64,000 nucleotides of DNA, taken from the NCBI RefSeq assembly GCF_000385135.1, contig NZ_ARQM01000015.1, forward strand, positions 219,596 to 283,595, in the 5' to 3' direction. The stretch is from Promicromonospora sukumoe 327MFSha3.1 (GTDB lineage Bacteria > Actinomycetota > Actinomycetes > Actinomycetales > Cellulomonadaceae). The notes under the pieces are model-generated. The model did not search any database, was not told where the DNA came from, and saw only the letters and a list, made by a program, of their open reading frames with translations. A program made the translations under genes and the position numbers. Of this stretch, positions 50,685 to 58,530 are shown piece after piece. Position 1 is the stretch's first letter. Each line of letters starts with the position of its first letter.

Positions 50685-52271
50685 ATGTCAGATCCCAGAA
50701 CGTCGAAGCGTCCGGCCTCATCGGCCGACGACGACGTCACGCGCGTCCGGATCCCGCCCAGCTTCACGCCGCAGGGCGTGAGCGGGCGCCCCGGCGCGGA
50801 CGACGCCATCCCGGTCGGCGACACGGGCGAGCGCCCGCGCATCGTGCCGGGCGCGTCGAGCAGGCAGCAGCAGGGCGGACCCGCGAATGCGGAGACGCCC
50901 GGCGTCGGGGTTCCCGGCGTCGGTGGCGCCCACCGCATCGGACGGCCGGAAGGCTCCGACGAAGCGCGCTCAGAACCACGTATCCGTCGACAGTCTTCAC
51001 GGGAGGTACCGGTGTCCGGCGATCGCAGGGGAACGAATCCCCCGCCTGTTCCACCACGTAGGTCGGGCATGCCCGCGCGCAGCGAGGCCGCCGGACAGGT
51101 GCCGCGCTCGATCCCGCCGCGCCAGGCGCCCCAGGGCGGCGGCCAGCCGCCGCAGGCCATCCCCCCGGGCCGCCCGGTCCGGGCGAGCGCCCAGCCCGTG
51201 CGCCCGACACCGATGCGCAGCGCCCCGCGCCCCGCGGCCGGCGGCAACGGCCGGGGCGGGAACTACCCCGCCGGCGCCCTCGCCTCGGGCGGGCGCGGTG
51301 GCAGGGGGGGCAGCAACATCCGCATCCGCAAGGGCCGCGTGGCCGGCGTCATCGCGGTGCTCGTGCTGCTGGCGATCCTCGCGTGGCCGATCGGCCTGCT
51401 GATCTGGGCCAACGGCAAGATCCAGCACGTCGAGGCGCTGTCCGGCGCGAAGAACACGCCCGGCACCACCTACCTGCTGGCAGGCTCCGACGCGCGCGGC
51501 AGCGGCGGCATCAACGACTCCACGAGCGGCGCCCGCACGGACACGATCATGCTGCTGCACCAGCCGCGGTCGGGCCCCGTTGCGCTGATCTCGATCCCGC
51601 GCGACACCTTCGCGGAGATGGGTGACGGCTCGGGTGGCAACAAGATCAACGCCGCGTACTCCTACGGCGGCGCGCCGCTCCTGGTCAAGACCGTGGAGCA
51701 GCTCAGCGGCCTGACCGTGGACCACTACGTGGAGGTCGGCTTCGGCGGCGTCGAGGGCGTGGTGGACGCCGTCGGCGGCGTGCGGCTGTGCCTCGACTAC
51801 GACGTGCACGACGTGAAGTCCAAGCTCAAGTGGCAGAAGGGCTGCCACGTCGCGGACGGCAAGACCGCGCTGGCGTTCTCCCGCATGCGCTACTCCGACC
51901 CGACGGGCGACATCGGCCGCGCGCAGCGGCAGCAGCAGGTCATCGGTGCGATCGGCAAGAAGGTCGCCGACCCCGCCGTCCTGCTCAACCCGGCCAACCA
52001 GGTCGGGCTGGCCGACGCCGGCCTCTCGGCCCTGGTGACCGACACCGACACGGGCATCATCGACATCGCGCGGCTCGGGCTGGCCTTCCGGTCCGCCAAC
52101 GGCGACGACGGCGTGACCGGAACCCCGCCGATCGCGTCGATCAACTACCGGACGCCGTCGGGCGCCTCGGCGGTGCTGCTGGACGAGAACCTGACCGGTG
52201 AGTTCTGGGCCAAGATCCGCGACGGCGAGTACCCGGCCGGCGAGAAGATCGGCGGCATGCCGGGCTCCTGA
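50685..52271 (+). CDS. LytR-CpsA-Psr (LCP) family wall-polymer ligase 2
   Basis: 528 residues from the ATG at 50685. The first 200 residues are Pro/Arg/Gly-rich and cytoplasmic. The helix VAGVIAVLVLLAILAWPIGLLIW (about 222-244) anchors the LCP domain: TTYLLAGSDARGSGG, GARTDTIMLLHQ, VALISIPRDTF, NAAYSYGGAPLLVKTVEQLSGL, VGGVRLCLDYDV, ALAFSRMRYSD and GDIGRAQRQQQV. An in-frame GTG at 51012 has a strong ribosome site (GGGAGG, 5 bases away) inside the Pro-rich region and could give a 419-residue form. Together with the first LCP gene it would attach the locus polymer to peptidoglycan. Confidence 0.88.
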   Translation: MSDPRTSKRPASSADDDVTRVRIPPSFTPQGVSGRPGADDAIPVGDTGERPRIVPGASSRQQQGGPANAETPGVGVPGVGGAHRIGRPEGSDEARSEPRIRRQSSREVPVSGDRRGTNPPPVPPRRSGMPARSEAAGQVPRSIPPRQAPQGGGQPPQAIPPGRPVRASAQPVRPTPMRSAPRPAAGGNGRGGNYPAGALASGGRGGRGGSNIRIRKGRVAGVIAVLVLLAILAWPIGLLIWANGKIQHVEALSGAKNTPGTTYLLAGSDARGSGGINDSTSGARTDTIMLLHQPRSGPVALISIPRDTFAEMGDGSGGNKINAAYSYGGAPLLVKTVEQLSGLTVDHYVEVGFGGVEGVVDAVGGVRLCLDYDVHDVKSKLKWQKGCHVADGKTALAFSRMRYSDPTGDIGRAQRQQQVIGAIGKKVADPAVLLNPANQVGLADAGLSALVTDTDTGIIDIARLGLAFRSANGDDGVTGTPPIASINYRTPSGASAVLLDENLTGEFWAKIRDGEYPAGEKIGGMPGS

Positions 52272-52286
52272 CCCGGCCCTCCCCGC

Positions 52287-52336
52287 GACGTGTCGGACGC
52301 CCAGTTCCCTTGAGGGAACTGGGCGTCCGACACGTC
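52287..52336. terminator. 50-bp palindrome, bidirectional terminator candidate
   Basis: A 24-bp perfect stem (arm GACGTGTCGGACGCCCAG...) around a T/G centre, between the convergent second LCP gene and purE. The arm shares the pattern GTGTC-GACG--CAG with the palindrome at 7381-7432. Confidence 0.75.
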
Positions 52337-52344
52337 TGGGTAGG

Positions 52345-52850
<506 letters not shown>

Positions 52851-52854
<4 letters not shown>

Positions 52855-54131
52855 GCGTTCGCCTCTTCCTCGGTGGTGGTCGTGGTCTGCTCGACCCGCG
52901 CGACAGGCTCGACCAGCGAGACGGTCTCGCCGCGCAGCAGGGCCGCGGCCGCGACCGCCCGGCGCCGAACCTCGGCCAGGTCGTCGCCGCTCACGTTCAC
53001 GTGGCCCAGCTTGCGGCCCGGCCGGATGCCCTTGCCGTACAGGTTGACGCGCGCCTCGGGGAACGCGGCGAGCACGTCCGGCAGCGCGTCGGTGAGCTCG
53101 TCGAGCGTGGAGCCCAGCACGTTCGCCATGACGGTCCAGGTGGCCGTCGGCTCGGCGGCGCCGAGCGGCAGGTCCAGGACGGCGCGCAGGTGCTGCTCGA
53201 ACTGGCTGGTCACGGCACCGTCGATGGTCCAGTGCCCGCTGTTGTGCGGGCGCATCGCGAGCTCGTTGATCAGCACCGTCGGCGTCCCGTCAGGCCCGGG
53301 GACCTCAAACATCTCGACGGCCAGCACACCGGTCACGTCCAGGCCCTCAGCCACCGTGGTCGCGATCTCGCGCGCCCGGGCGTCCAGCTCGGCGGACAGA
53401 CCCGGCGCGGGGGCGATCACCTCGGAGCAGACTCCGTCGCGCTGGATCGACTCCACGACGGGCCAGGGGCGCACCTCGCCCGACGGCCGGCGGGCCACCA
53501 GGGCCGCGAGCTCGCGGGTGAACGGCACCTTCTCCTCGACCAGGAGCTGCGGGCCGCCGTCGGCCACCGCGGCGAACCAGTCGGTGACGTCGTCCGGCGA
53601 GGTGACCACCCGTACGCCCTTGCCGTCGTAGCCCCCGCGGGAGGTCTTCACCACGGCGCTGCCGCCCACCTCGTCGAGGAAGGCGGCCAGGGCGGCCCGC
53701 CCCTCCTCGGGGGACGACGCCGGCAGCGGGGCCCACCGGGGGCACGGCACGCCGAGCTCGGTCAGTCGCTGCCGCATCACGATCTTGTCCTGCGCCTGCA
53801 CCAGGGCGTGCGGGCCGGGGCGCACGGGCGTCCCGTGCTCGATCAGGTCCGTGAGCAGCGCGTTCGGCACGTGCTCGTGCTCGAACGTGAGCACGGCGGC
53901 GGCACGGTCGCCGTCCGGCGCGATCAGGGCGCGGATCGCGGCCTCGTCGGACGCGACGCCCACCGGGGCGTCGGTGACGACCTGCGCCGCGGACGACGCG
54001 GGGTCCTCGACCAGGACACGCAGCCGGATGCCCAGCTCTCCGGCGGCGGGGGCCATCATGCGGGCCAGCTGCCCGCCGCCCACGACGGCGACGACGGGCG
54101 GGCCGGACTGACTGGAATCTGTTGCGCTCAC
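52851..54131 (-). CDS. purK: N5-carboxyaminoimidazole ribonucleotide synthase
   Basis: 426 residues from the GTG at 54131. ATP-grasp enzyme that carboxylates AIR with bicarbonate. Visible: [23 protein letters not shown] at the N-terminus, [45 protein letters not shown] (ATP loop), [18 protein letters not shown]...[15 protein letters not shown] (metal and substrate site) and HVNVSGDD. The start lies 8 bases after TAGGCT at 54140-54145. It forms an operon with purE. Confidence 0.95.
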
Positions 54132-54139
54132 GTCGGTGA

Positions 54140-54145
54140 AGCCTA
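54140..54145 (-). promoter_or_regulatory. Leaderless -10 box for purK
   Basis: TAGGCT, 8 bases before GTG 54131; it overlaps the end of the histidine kinase gene. Confidence 0.45.
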
Positions 54146-55498
54146 CCGGCGGCCGCGCACCTTCTTCTGACCGAGGGTGGAGATCTTCGACCCCACCGGG
54201 AGCACCTGGTGCGGGTCGAGGGTCTTCGGCACGCCCGACAGGAACACCGAGAACACCGGCGGCGTGCGCTGGGTGAGCTGCAGGTTCCCGCCGTCGGCGG
54301 CGACGAGGTCGCGCGCCAGGGCGAGGCCCAGGCCGGTCCCCGCGCCGGACGTGACGCCCCGCTCGAAGATCTTGCCCTGCATGTCCTCGGGCACGCCGTC
54401 GCCCTCGTCCGTGACCTCGACGGCCATGGCGCCTCGCTGTCCCTCGCGGATCCGGAGGGTCGTGGTGCCACCGCCGTGCTTGAGCGAGTTCTCCAGCAGG
54501 GTGGACAGCACCTGGGCCAGGGCACCGGGGGTGGCCAGGACCCGGGCGCCGCCCGAGTCCTCGACGTTCAGGTGCCGGCCCGCGCGCTCGAAGGACTCGC
54601 GCCACTCCTCCTCCTGCTGGAGGAAGACGACGGCGACGTCCACGGACTCCGTGGTGCCACCCTGCGCGCGCCGCGAGCGGGCGAGCAGGTCGTCGACCAC
54701 CCCGACCAGGCGTTCCACCTGTTCGAGGGAGATCCGGGCCTCCTCCTGCACGTCGGGCTCGCTGGAGGTGAGCGTGATCTCCTCCAGGCGCATCGTCAGT
54801 GCCGTCAGCGGCGTGCGGAGCTGGTGCGAGGCGTCGGAGGTGAACTGCCGTTCCACCGCCAGCCGCGCCGCCAGGCGGTCCGAGCTGCGGGCCAGCTCGG
54901 CCGCCACCAGGTCGATCTCCTCGACGCCGGAGGGGTCCAGCCGTGGACGGACCTGTCCCGCGCCGAGCTGTTCGGCGGAGGCCGCGAGGTACACGAACGG
55001 CTGCGCCAGGCGGTTCGCCTGCCACGCGGCCGTGACCGCGCCGGCGGCGAACGCCCCCACGCTGCCGAACACGACGAGCACCACGACGTTGATCGCCTTG
55101 ATGTACGCCGGCCAGGCCGAGACGGAGACCACCACGCCCATGACGGGCTGCTCCTCGGACGTGAGCCCTCGGTCGATGGTGGCGCCGGCCACGGGCTCGC
55201 CCGAGACGAGCTGCTCGCCGTTGGGCTGGTTCACCGTCACGTAGGCGACGATGTCGTTGCCCTGCGGCTGTACGGCGCGGTCGACGACCGACTGGTCGAC
55301 GAACCCGGCCTCGGCGGCCGAGCGGTTGCGCTCGTAGGAGTTGACGGAGGAAGCCAGGAGGTCCTGCGCCCGGGTCTCGACCCGCTGAACTTCCTGGCCG
55401 TAGATGTAGCGGGCACCGAAGATCGCGAGCGGGATGCCCAGGAGCAGGACCGCGACCGCAACCGCGGCGATCGTCGCCTGCAGTACGCGGGCGCGCAT
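54143..55498 (-). CDS. Two-component sensor histidine kinase
   Basis: 451 residues from the ATG at 55498, 4 bases after the response regulator stop. Two helices (VLQATIAAVAVAVLLLGIPLAIFGA near the N-terminus and INVVVLVVFGSVGAFAAGAVTAAW near 155-178) flank an extracytoplasmic sensor loop of about 125 residues. HAMP-like segment, then the H-box DASHQLRTPLTAL with the phosphorylated His, N-box LLENSLKHGGG, G1 DEGDGVPED and G2 GTGLGLALARDLV. Histidine kinase of the OmpR/EnvZ class. Signal unknown; its partner is the overlapping-neighbour regulator. Confidence 0.9.
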   Translation of the reverse strand: MRARVLQATIAAVAVAVLLLGIPLAIFGARYIYGQEVQRVETRAQDLLASSVNSYERNRSAAEAGFVDQSVVDRAVQPQGNDIVAYVTVNQPNGEQLVSGEPVAGATIDRGLTSEEQPVMGVVVSVSAWPAYIKAINVVVLVVFGSVGAFAAGAVTAAWQANRLAQPFVYLAASAEQLGAGQVRPRLDPSGVEEIDLVAAELARSSDRLAARLAVERQFTSDASHQLRTPLTALTMRLEEITLTSSEPDVQEEARISLEQVERLVGVVDDLLARSRRAQGGTTESVDVAVVFLQQEEEWRESFERAGRHLNVEDSGGARVLATPGALAQVLSTLLENSLKHGGGTTTLRIREGQRGAMAVEVTDEGDGVPEDMQGKIFERGVTSGAGTGLGLALARDLVAADGGNLQLTQRTPPVFSVFLSGVPKTLDPHQVLPVGSKISTLGQKKVRGRR

Positions 55499-55502
55499 CT
55501 GG

Positions 55503-56186
55503 CTAGCTCGCCCCGATCTCGAAACGGAAGCCGAGGCCACGCACGGTGGAGACGTAGCGCGGAGCGTTGGCGTCGTCCCCGAGCTTGCGGCGCAGCCAGG
55601 ACACGTGCATGTCCAGCGTCTTGGTGGAGCCGACCGGGTCGGAGCCCCACACGTCGCGCATCAGGGTGTCGCGGACCACGACGGAGCCGGCGTTCTGCAC
55701 GAGCACGCGCAGCAGGTCGAACTCCTTGGTGGTCAGGTGCAGCTCGCGGTCGCCCTGGAAGGCGCGGTGCGCGGAGACGTCGACGCGGACGTCCTGCGCG
55801 TGCAGCTCCTCCTCCTCGCCGGTCTCGCCGTGCGAGCGGCGCAGCAGCGCCCGGACGCGGGCGAGCAGCTCGGCCAGGCGGAAGGGCTTGGTGACGTAGT
55901 CGTCGGCACCGGCGTCGAGGCCCACGACGAGGTCGACCTCGTCGGCGCGGGCGGTCAGCACCAGCACGGGCACGGTGAGGCCATTGGCCCTGATCTCGCG
56001 CGCGACATCGAGCCCGTCCATGTCGGGAAGGCCTAGGTCCAGAACTACGATGTCCGCACCGGTCGAGCTCTCGATCGCACCTTTGCCGGTTCCTTGCACG
56101 ACGACGTCGTATCCCTCACGGGAGAGCGCTCGTGCCAACGGCTCGGCAATGGCCGGGTCGTCCTCGGCTAGGAGTACGTGAGTCAT
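55503..56186 (-). CDS. OmpR/PhoB-type response regulator
   Basis: 227 residues from the ATG at 56186, 6 bases after TACGAT. Receiver: VLLAEDDPAIAEPLARAL, phosphorylatable Asp in VVLDLGLPDMDGLDV, VLTARADE and GADDYVTKPF. Winged helix: LHLTTKEFDLLRVLVQNAGSVVVRDTLMRDVW and SWLRRKLGDDANAPRYVSTVRGLGFRF. First gene of the two-component operon. Leaderless-type start and no ribosome site. Targets are not visible from sequence. Confidence 0.92.
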   Translation of the reverse strand: MTHVLLAEDDPAIAEPLARALSREGYDVVVQGTGKGAIESSTGADIVVLDLGLPDMDGLDVAREIRANGLTVPVLVLTARADEVDLVVGLDAGADDYVTKPFRLAELLARVRALLRRSHGETGEEEELHAQDVRVDVSAHRAFQGDRELHLTTKEFDLLRVLVQNAGSVVVRDTLMRDVWGSDPVGSTKTLDMHVSWLRRKLGDDANAPRYVSTVRGLGFRFEIGAS

Positions 56187-56192
56187 TTCGCC

Positions 56193-56198
56193 ATCGTA
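56193..56198 (-). promoter_or_regulatory. Leaderless -10 box for response regulator
   Basis: TACGAT, 6 bases (GGCGAA) before ATG 56186. Confidence 0.6.
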
Positions 56199-56326
56199 GG
56201 GCATAACCGACGCTCTGGCGCTACCCGGTCAGGCCTCTTGACAGGGCTCGTACCGAATCCTTTCGGCTGACACCGCCATGGCGCAAGTGCTACCACGGTA
56301 TGACGCGCCGACGCAACGGTTACACC

Positions 56327-56332
56327 TACTCT
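56327..56332 (+). promoter_or_regulatory. Leaderless -10 box for NarL-type kinase
   Basis: TACTCT, 7 bases before ATG 56340. Confidence 0.55.
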
Positions 56333-56339
56333 GACCTGC

Positions 56340-57797
56340 ATGGGTTGGTACGAACGGTGGGCGGGTTGGTCCGAGCGGTACCGGTTCGTGATGGACCTCG
56401 TCGTCACGGTGCTGGTCGTGCTCGTCGTGGCGGTCACCGCGAGCGACAGCGCCCCCTACTACCTCTCCTCCACCAAGGCCGTCCTGATCTCGGTCGCGGT
56501 GGTCGCGCCGCTCGCCTGGTGCCGCACCCGGCCGGTCGCCTCGTGCGTCGCCGTCTTCGTGGTGTGCATGGTGCAGCTCATCGTCTTCCACGTCCCCGTG
56601 CTGATGCCCGCCGACCTGGCCGTGCTGGTGTCGATGTACTGCGTCACCGTCTACGGGCCCCGCTGGGCGTACCTGATGGCGTGCGGGATGGCCGTGGTCG
56701 GCCCGCTGACCGTGGGCGCGACCATGTGGTTCCAGATGCAAGGGTCGGACTACGGGCCGGACCTCGGCCCGACCGCGGGCACGGTCGTGCTGATCGTGAC
56801 GTTCCTGGCCTGCTCCTTCGCGTTCGGCCTGGTCCGCAGGTCCAGACGCGCGATGCTCGTGGCCATGCGCGACCGCGCGGAGCGGCTGGAGATCGAGCGC
56901 GACCAGCAGGCCCAGATCTCCACGGCCGCCGAGCGGTCGCGCATCGCGCGCGAGATGCACGACATCGTGGCCCACTCCCTGTCCGTGGTCATCGCGCAGG
57001 CCGACGGCGGCCGGTACGCCGCGGCCGCCGACCCCGCCGCCGCCGAGCGCGCTCTGGGCACCATCGCCGAGACCGGCCGCGCCGCGCTGGCCGACATGCG
57101 CCGCCTGCTGGGTGTGCTGCGGGAGGGCCCGGACCGGGGCGCGACGCCGCTGGGTCTGGTGGCCCCGGCCGCCGCGGCCCGCGCCCGGCCGCGCCCGAGC
57201 ACCGGGAGTACCCCGGCGGTCCAAGGCGCCGCTGGTTCCGGCGCCCACCCGGCGACGTCGTCCCCGGCGGACGGCGCGGCGCCCCTGCGCCCCCAGCCGG
57301 ACGTCACGAACCTGGGCGACCTCGTGGACCAGGCCCGTGACGACGGCCTGCGGGTCTCCTGGGCGCGGGTGGGCGTCGAGCGACGGCTGCCGCCCGGCGT
57401 CGGGCTCACGCTGTTCCGCGTGTGCCAGGAGGCGCTCACCAACGTGCGCAAGCACGCCGGCCCCCGCCCCGCCGTCACCATGCTGCTGCGGTGGGGCGAG
57501 GACGAGGTGGAGCTGCGCGTGGACGACGACGGCCGCGGCCTGGCGGCCGCCGGCTCCGCCGACCCGGCGGAGCAGCCCTCGGCCGGGTACGGCCTGCTGG
57601 GCATGCGGGAGCGCGCCGAGATGTTCGGCGGGACGCTGACGGCGGGACCGCGCCGCGGCGGCGGGTTCTCCGTGCGGTTCGTCGTGCCGATCCCCCGCGC
57701 CGAACGCCCCGCGACCGCCGAGACCATCGAGCCCGCCGAGCCCGCGGGCCCGGCCACCACCGAACCGAGCACGACGACCGAGGAGAACGATGACTGA
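56340..57797 (+). CDS. NarL/DesK-type sensor histidine kinase
   Basis: 485 residues. Four to five helices in the first 165 residues (VVTVLVVLVVAVTA, AVLISVAVVAPLAWC, VVLIVTFLACSFAFGLV). HisKA_3 H-box RSRIAREMHDIVAHSLSVV with the phosphorylated His; then a Pro/Ala/Gly-rich insertion of about 60 residues; then the ATPase part with CQEALTNVRKHAG, VDDDGRGL and GYGLLGMRERAEMFGGTL. The protein ends in an acidic Pro/Thr tail. It overlaps the response regulator gene by 8 bases. Its position convergent to FtsX-like transporters suggests control of drug or peptide efflux, an inference. Confidence 0.9.
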   Translation: MGWYERWAGWSERYRFVMDLVVTVLVVLVVAVTASDSAPYYLSSTKAVLISVAVVAPLAWCRTRPVASCVAVFVVCMVQLIVFHVPVLMPADLAVLVSMYCVTVYGPRWAYLMACGMAVVGPLTVGATMWFQMQGSDYGPDLGPTAGTVVLIVTFLACSFAFGLVRRSRRAMLVAMRDRAERLEIERDQQAQISTAAERSRIAREMHDIVAHSLSVVIAQADGGRYAAAADPAAAERALGTIAETGRAALADMRRLLGVLREGPDRGATPLGLVAPAAAARARPRPSTGSTPAVQGAAGSGAHPATSSPADGAAPLRPQPDVTNLGDLVDQARDDGLRVSWARVGVERRLPPGVGLTLFRVCQEALTNVRKHAGPRPAVTMLLRWGEDEVELRVDDDGRGLAAAGSADPAEQPSAGYGLLGMRERAEMFGGTLTAGPRRGGGFSVRFVVPIPRAERPATAETIEPAEPAGPATTEPSTTTEENDD

Positions 57798-58485
57798 CGC
57801 CCTGGACGCGCCCGTACGGGTGGCCCTGGTCGACGACCAGCCACTGGTCCGCGCGGGCCTGCGGATGGTGATCGACTCCCAGCCCGACCTGCGGGTGGTG
57901 GTCGAGGCCGACGACGGCCGGGACGCGCTGCGCCTGCTCGCGGGCACGGCCTCCGACGTGGTGCTGATGGACGTGCGCATGCCGGGCATGGACGGCCTGA
58001 CCGCGACGAGGGCCCTGCTGGGCGACGGCGGCGTCGCGGCGGGCGACCCCCGCGTCGTCGTGCTCACGACGTTCGACCTGGACGAGTACGTGCTCGACGC
58101 GATCCGGGCCGGGGCCAGCGGGTTCCTGCTCAAGGACGCCCAGCCGGAGGAGCTGCTCACCGCGATCCGCACGGTGCACCAGGGCGACGCGGTGATCGCG
58201 CCGTCGTCCACGCGGCGGCTCATGGAGCGCCTGGTCACGGCGCTGCCGCCGGAGGAGGCCGCGGGCCCGCAGGAGGCGCTGGCCGGACTGACGGGCCGCG
58301 AGCGGGAGGTGCTGGTGCTGATGGCGCGCGGGCGGTCCAACACGGAGATCGCCGCGGACCTGTTCGTCGCGGAGGCGACGGTCAAGACGCACGTGGGCCG
58401 GATCCTGGCCAAGCTCGACGCGCGCGACCGCGTGCAGGCCGTGGTGACCGCCTACGAGACGGGCCTGGTGCGGCCCGGCTCGTAG
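57790..58485 (+). CDS. NarL/LuxR-type response regulator
   Basis: 231 residues, ATG overlapping the kinase gene by 8 bases. Receiver: VALVDDQPLVRAGLRMVI, phosphorylatable Asp in VVLMDVRMPGMDGL, VVLTTFDLDEYV and GASGFLLKD. LuxR helix-turn-helix: LTGREREVLVLMARGRSNTEIAADLFVAEATVKTHVGRILAKLDARDRVQAV. Partner of the upstream kinase. The downstream genes on the opposite strand (FtsX-like permeases) are likely but unproven targets. Confidence 0.92.
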   Translation: MTDALDAPVRVALVDDQPLVRAGLRMVIDSQPDLRVVVEADDGRDALRLLAGTASDVVLMDVRMPGMDGLTATRALLGDGGVAAGDPRVVVLTTFDLDEYVLDAIRAGASGFLLKDAQPEELLTAIRTVHQGDAVIAPSSTRRLMERLVTALPPEEAAGPQEALAGLTGREREVLVLMARGRSNTEIAADLFVAEATVKTHVGRILAKLDARDRVQAVVTAYETGLVRPGS

Positions 58486-58530
58486 CCGCGGTCCGTGCCG
58501 GCCCGGCTCGTGGGGTCGGCCGGCCCCGGC

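Noticed and set aside
58486..58530. Terminator hairpin between the NarL-type regulator and FtsX genes
   Set aside because: Only GCCGGCC-type short self-complementary pieces are present, not a long stem as at other convergent junctions.
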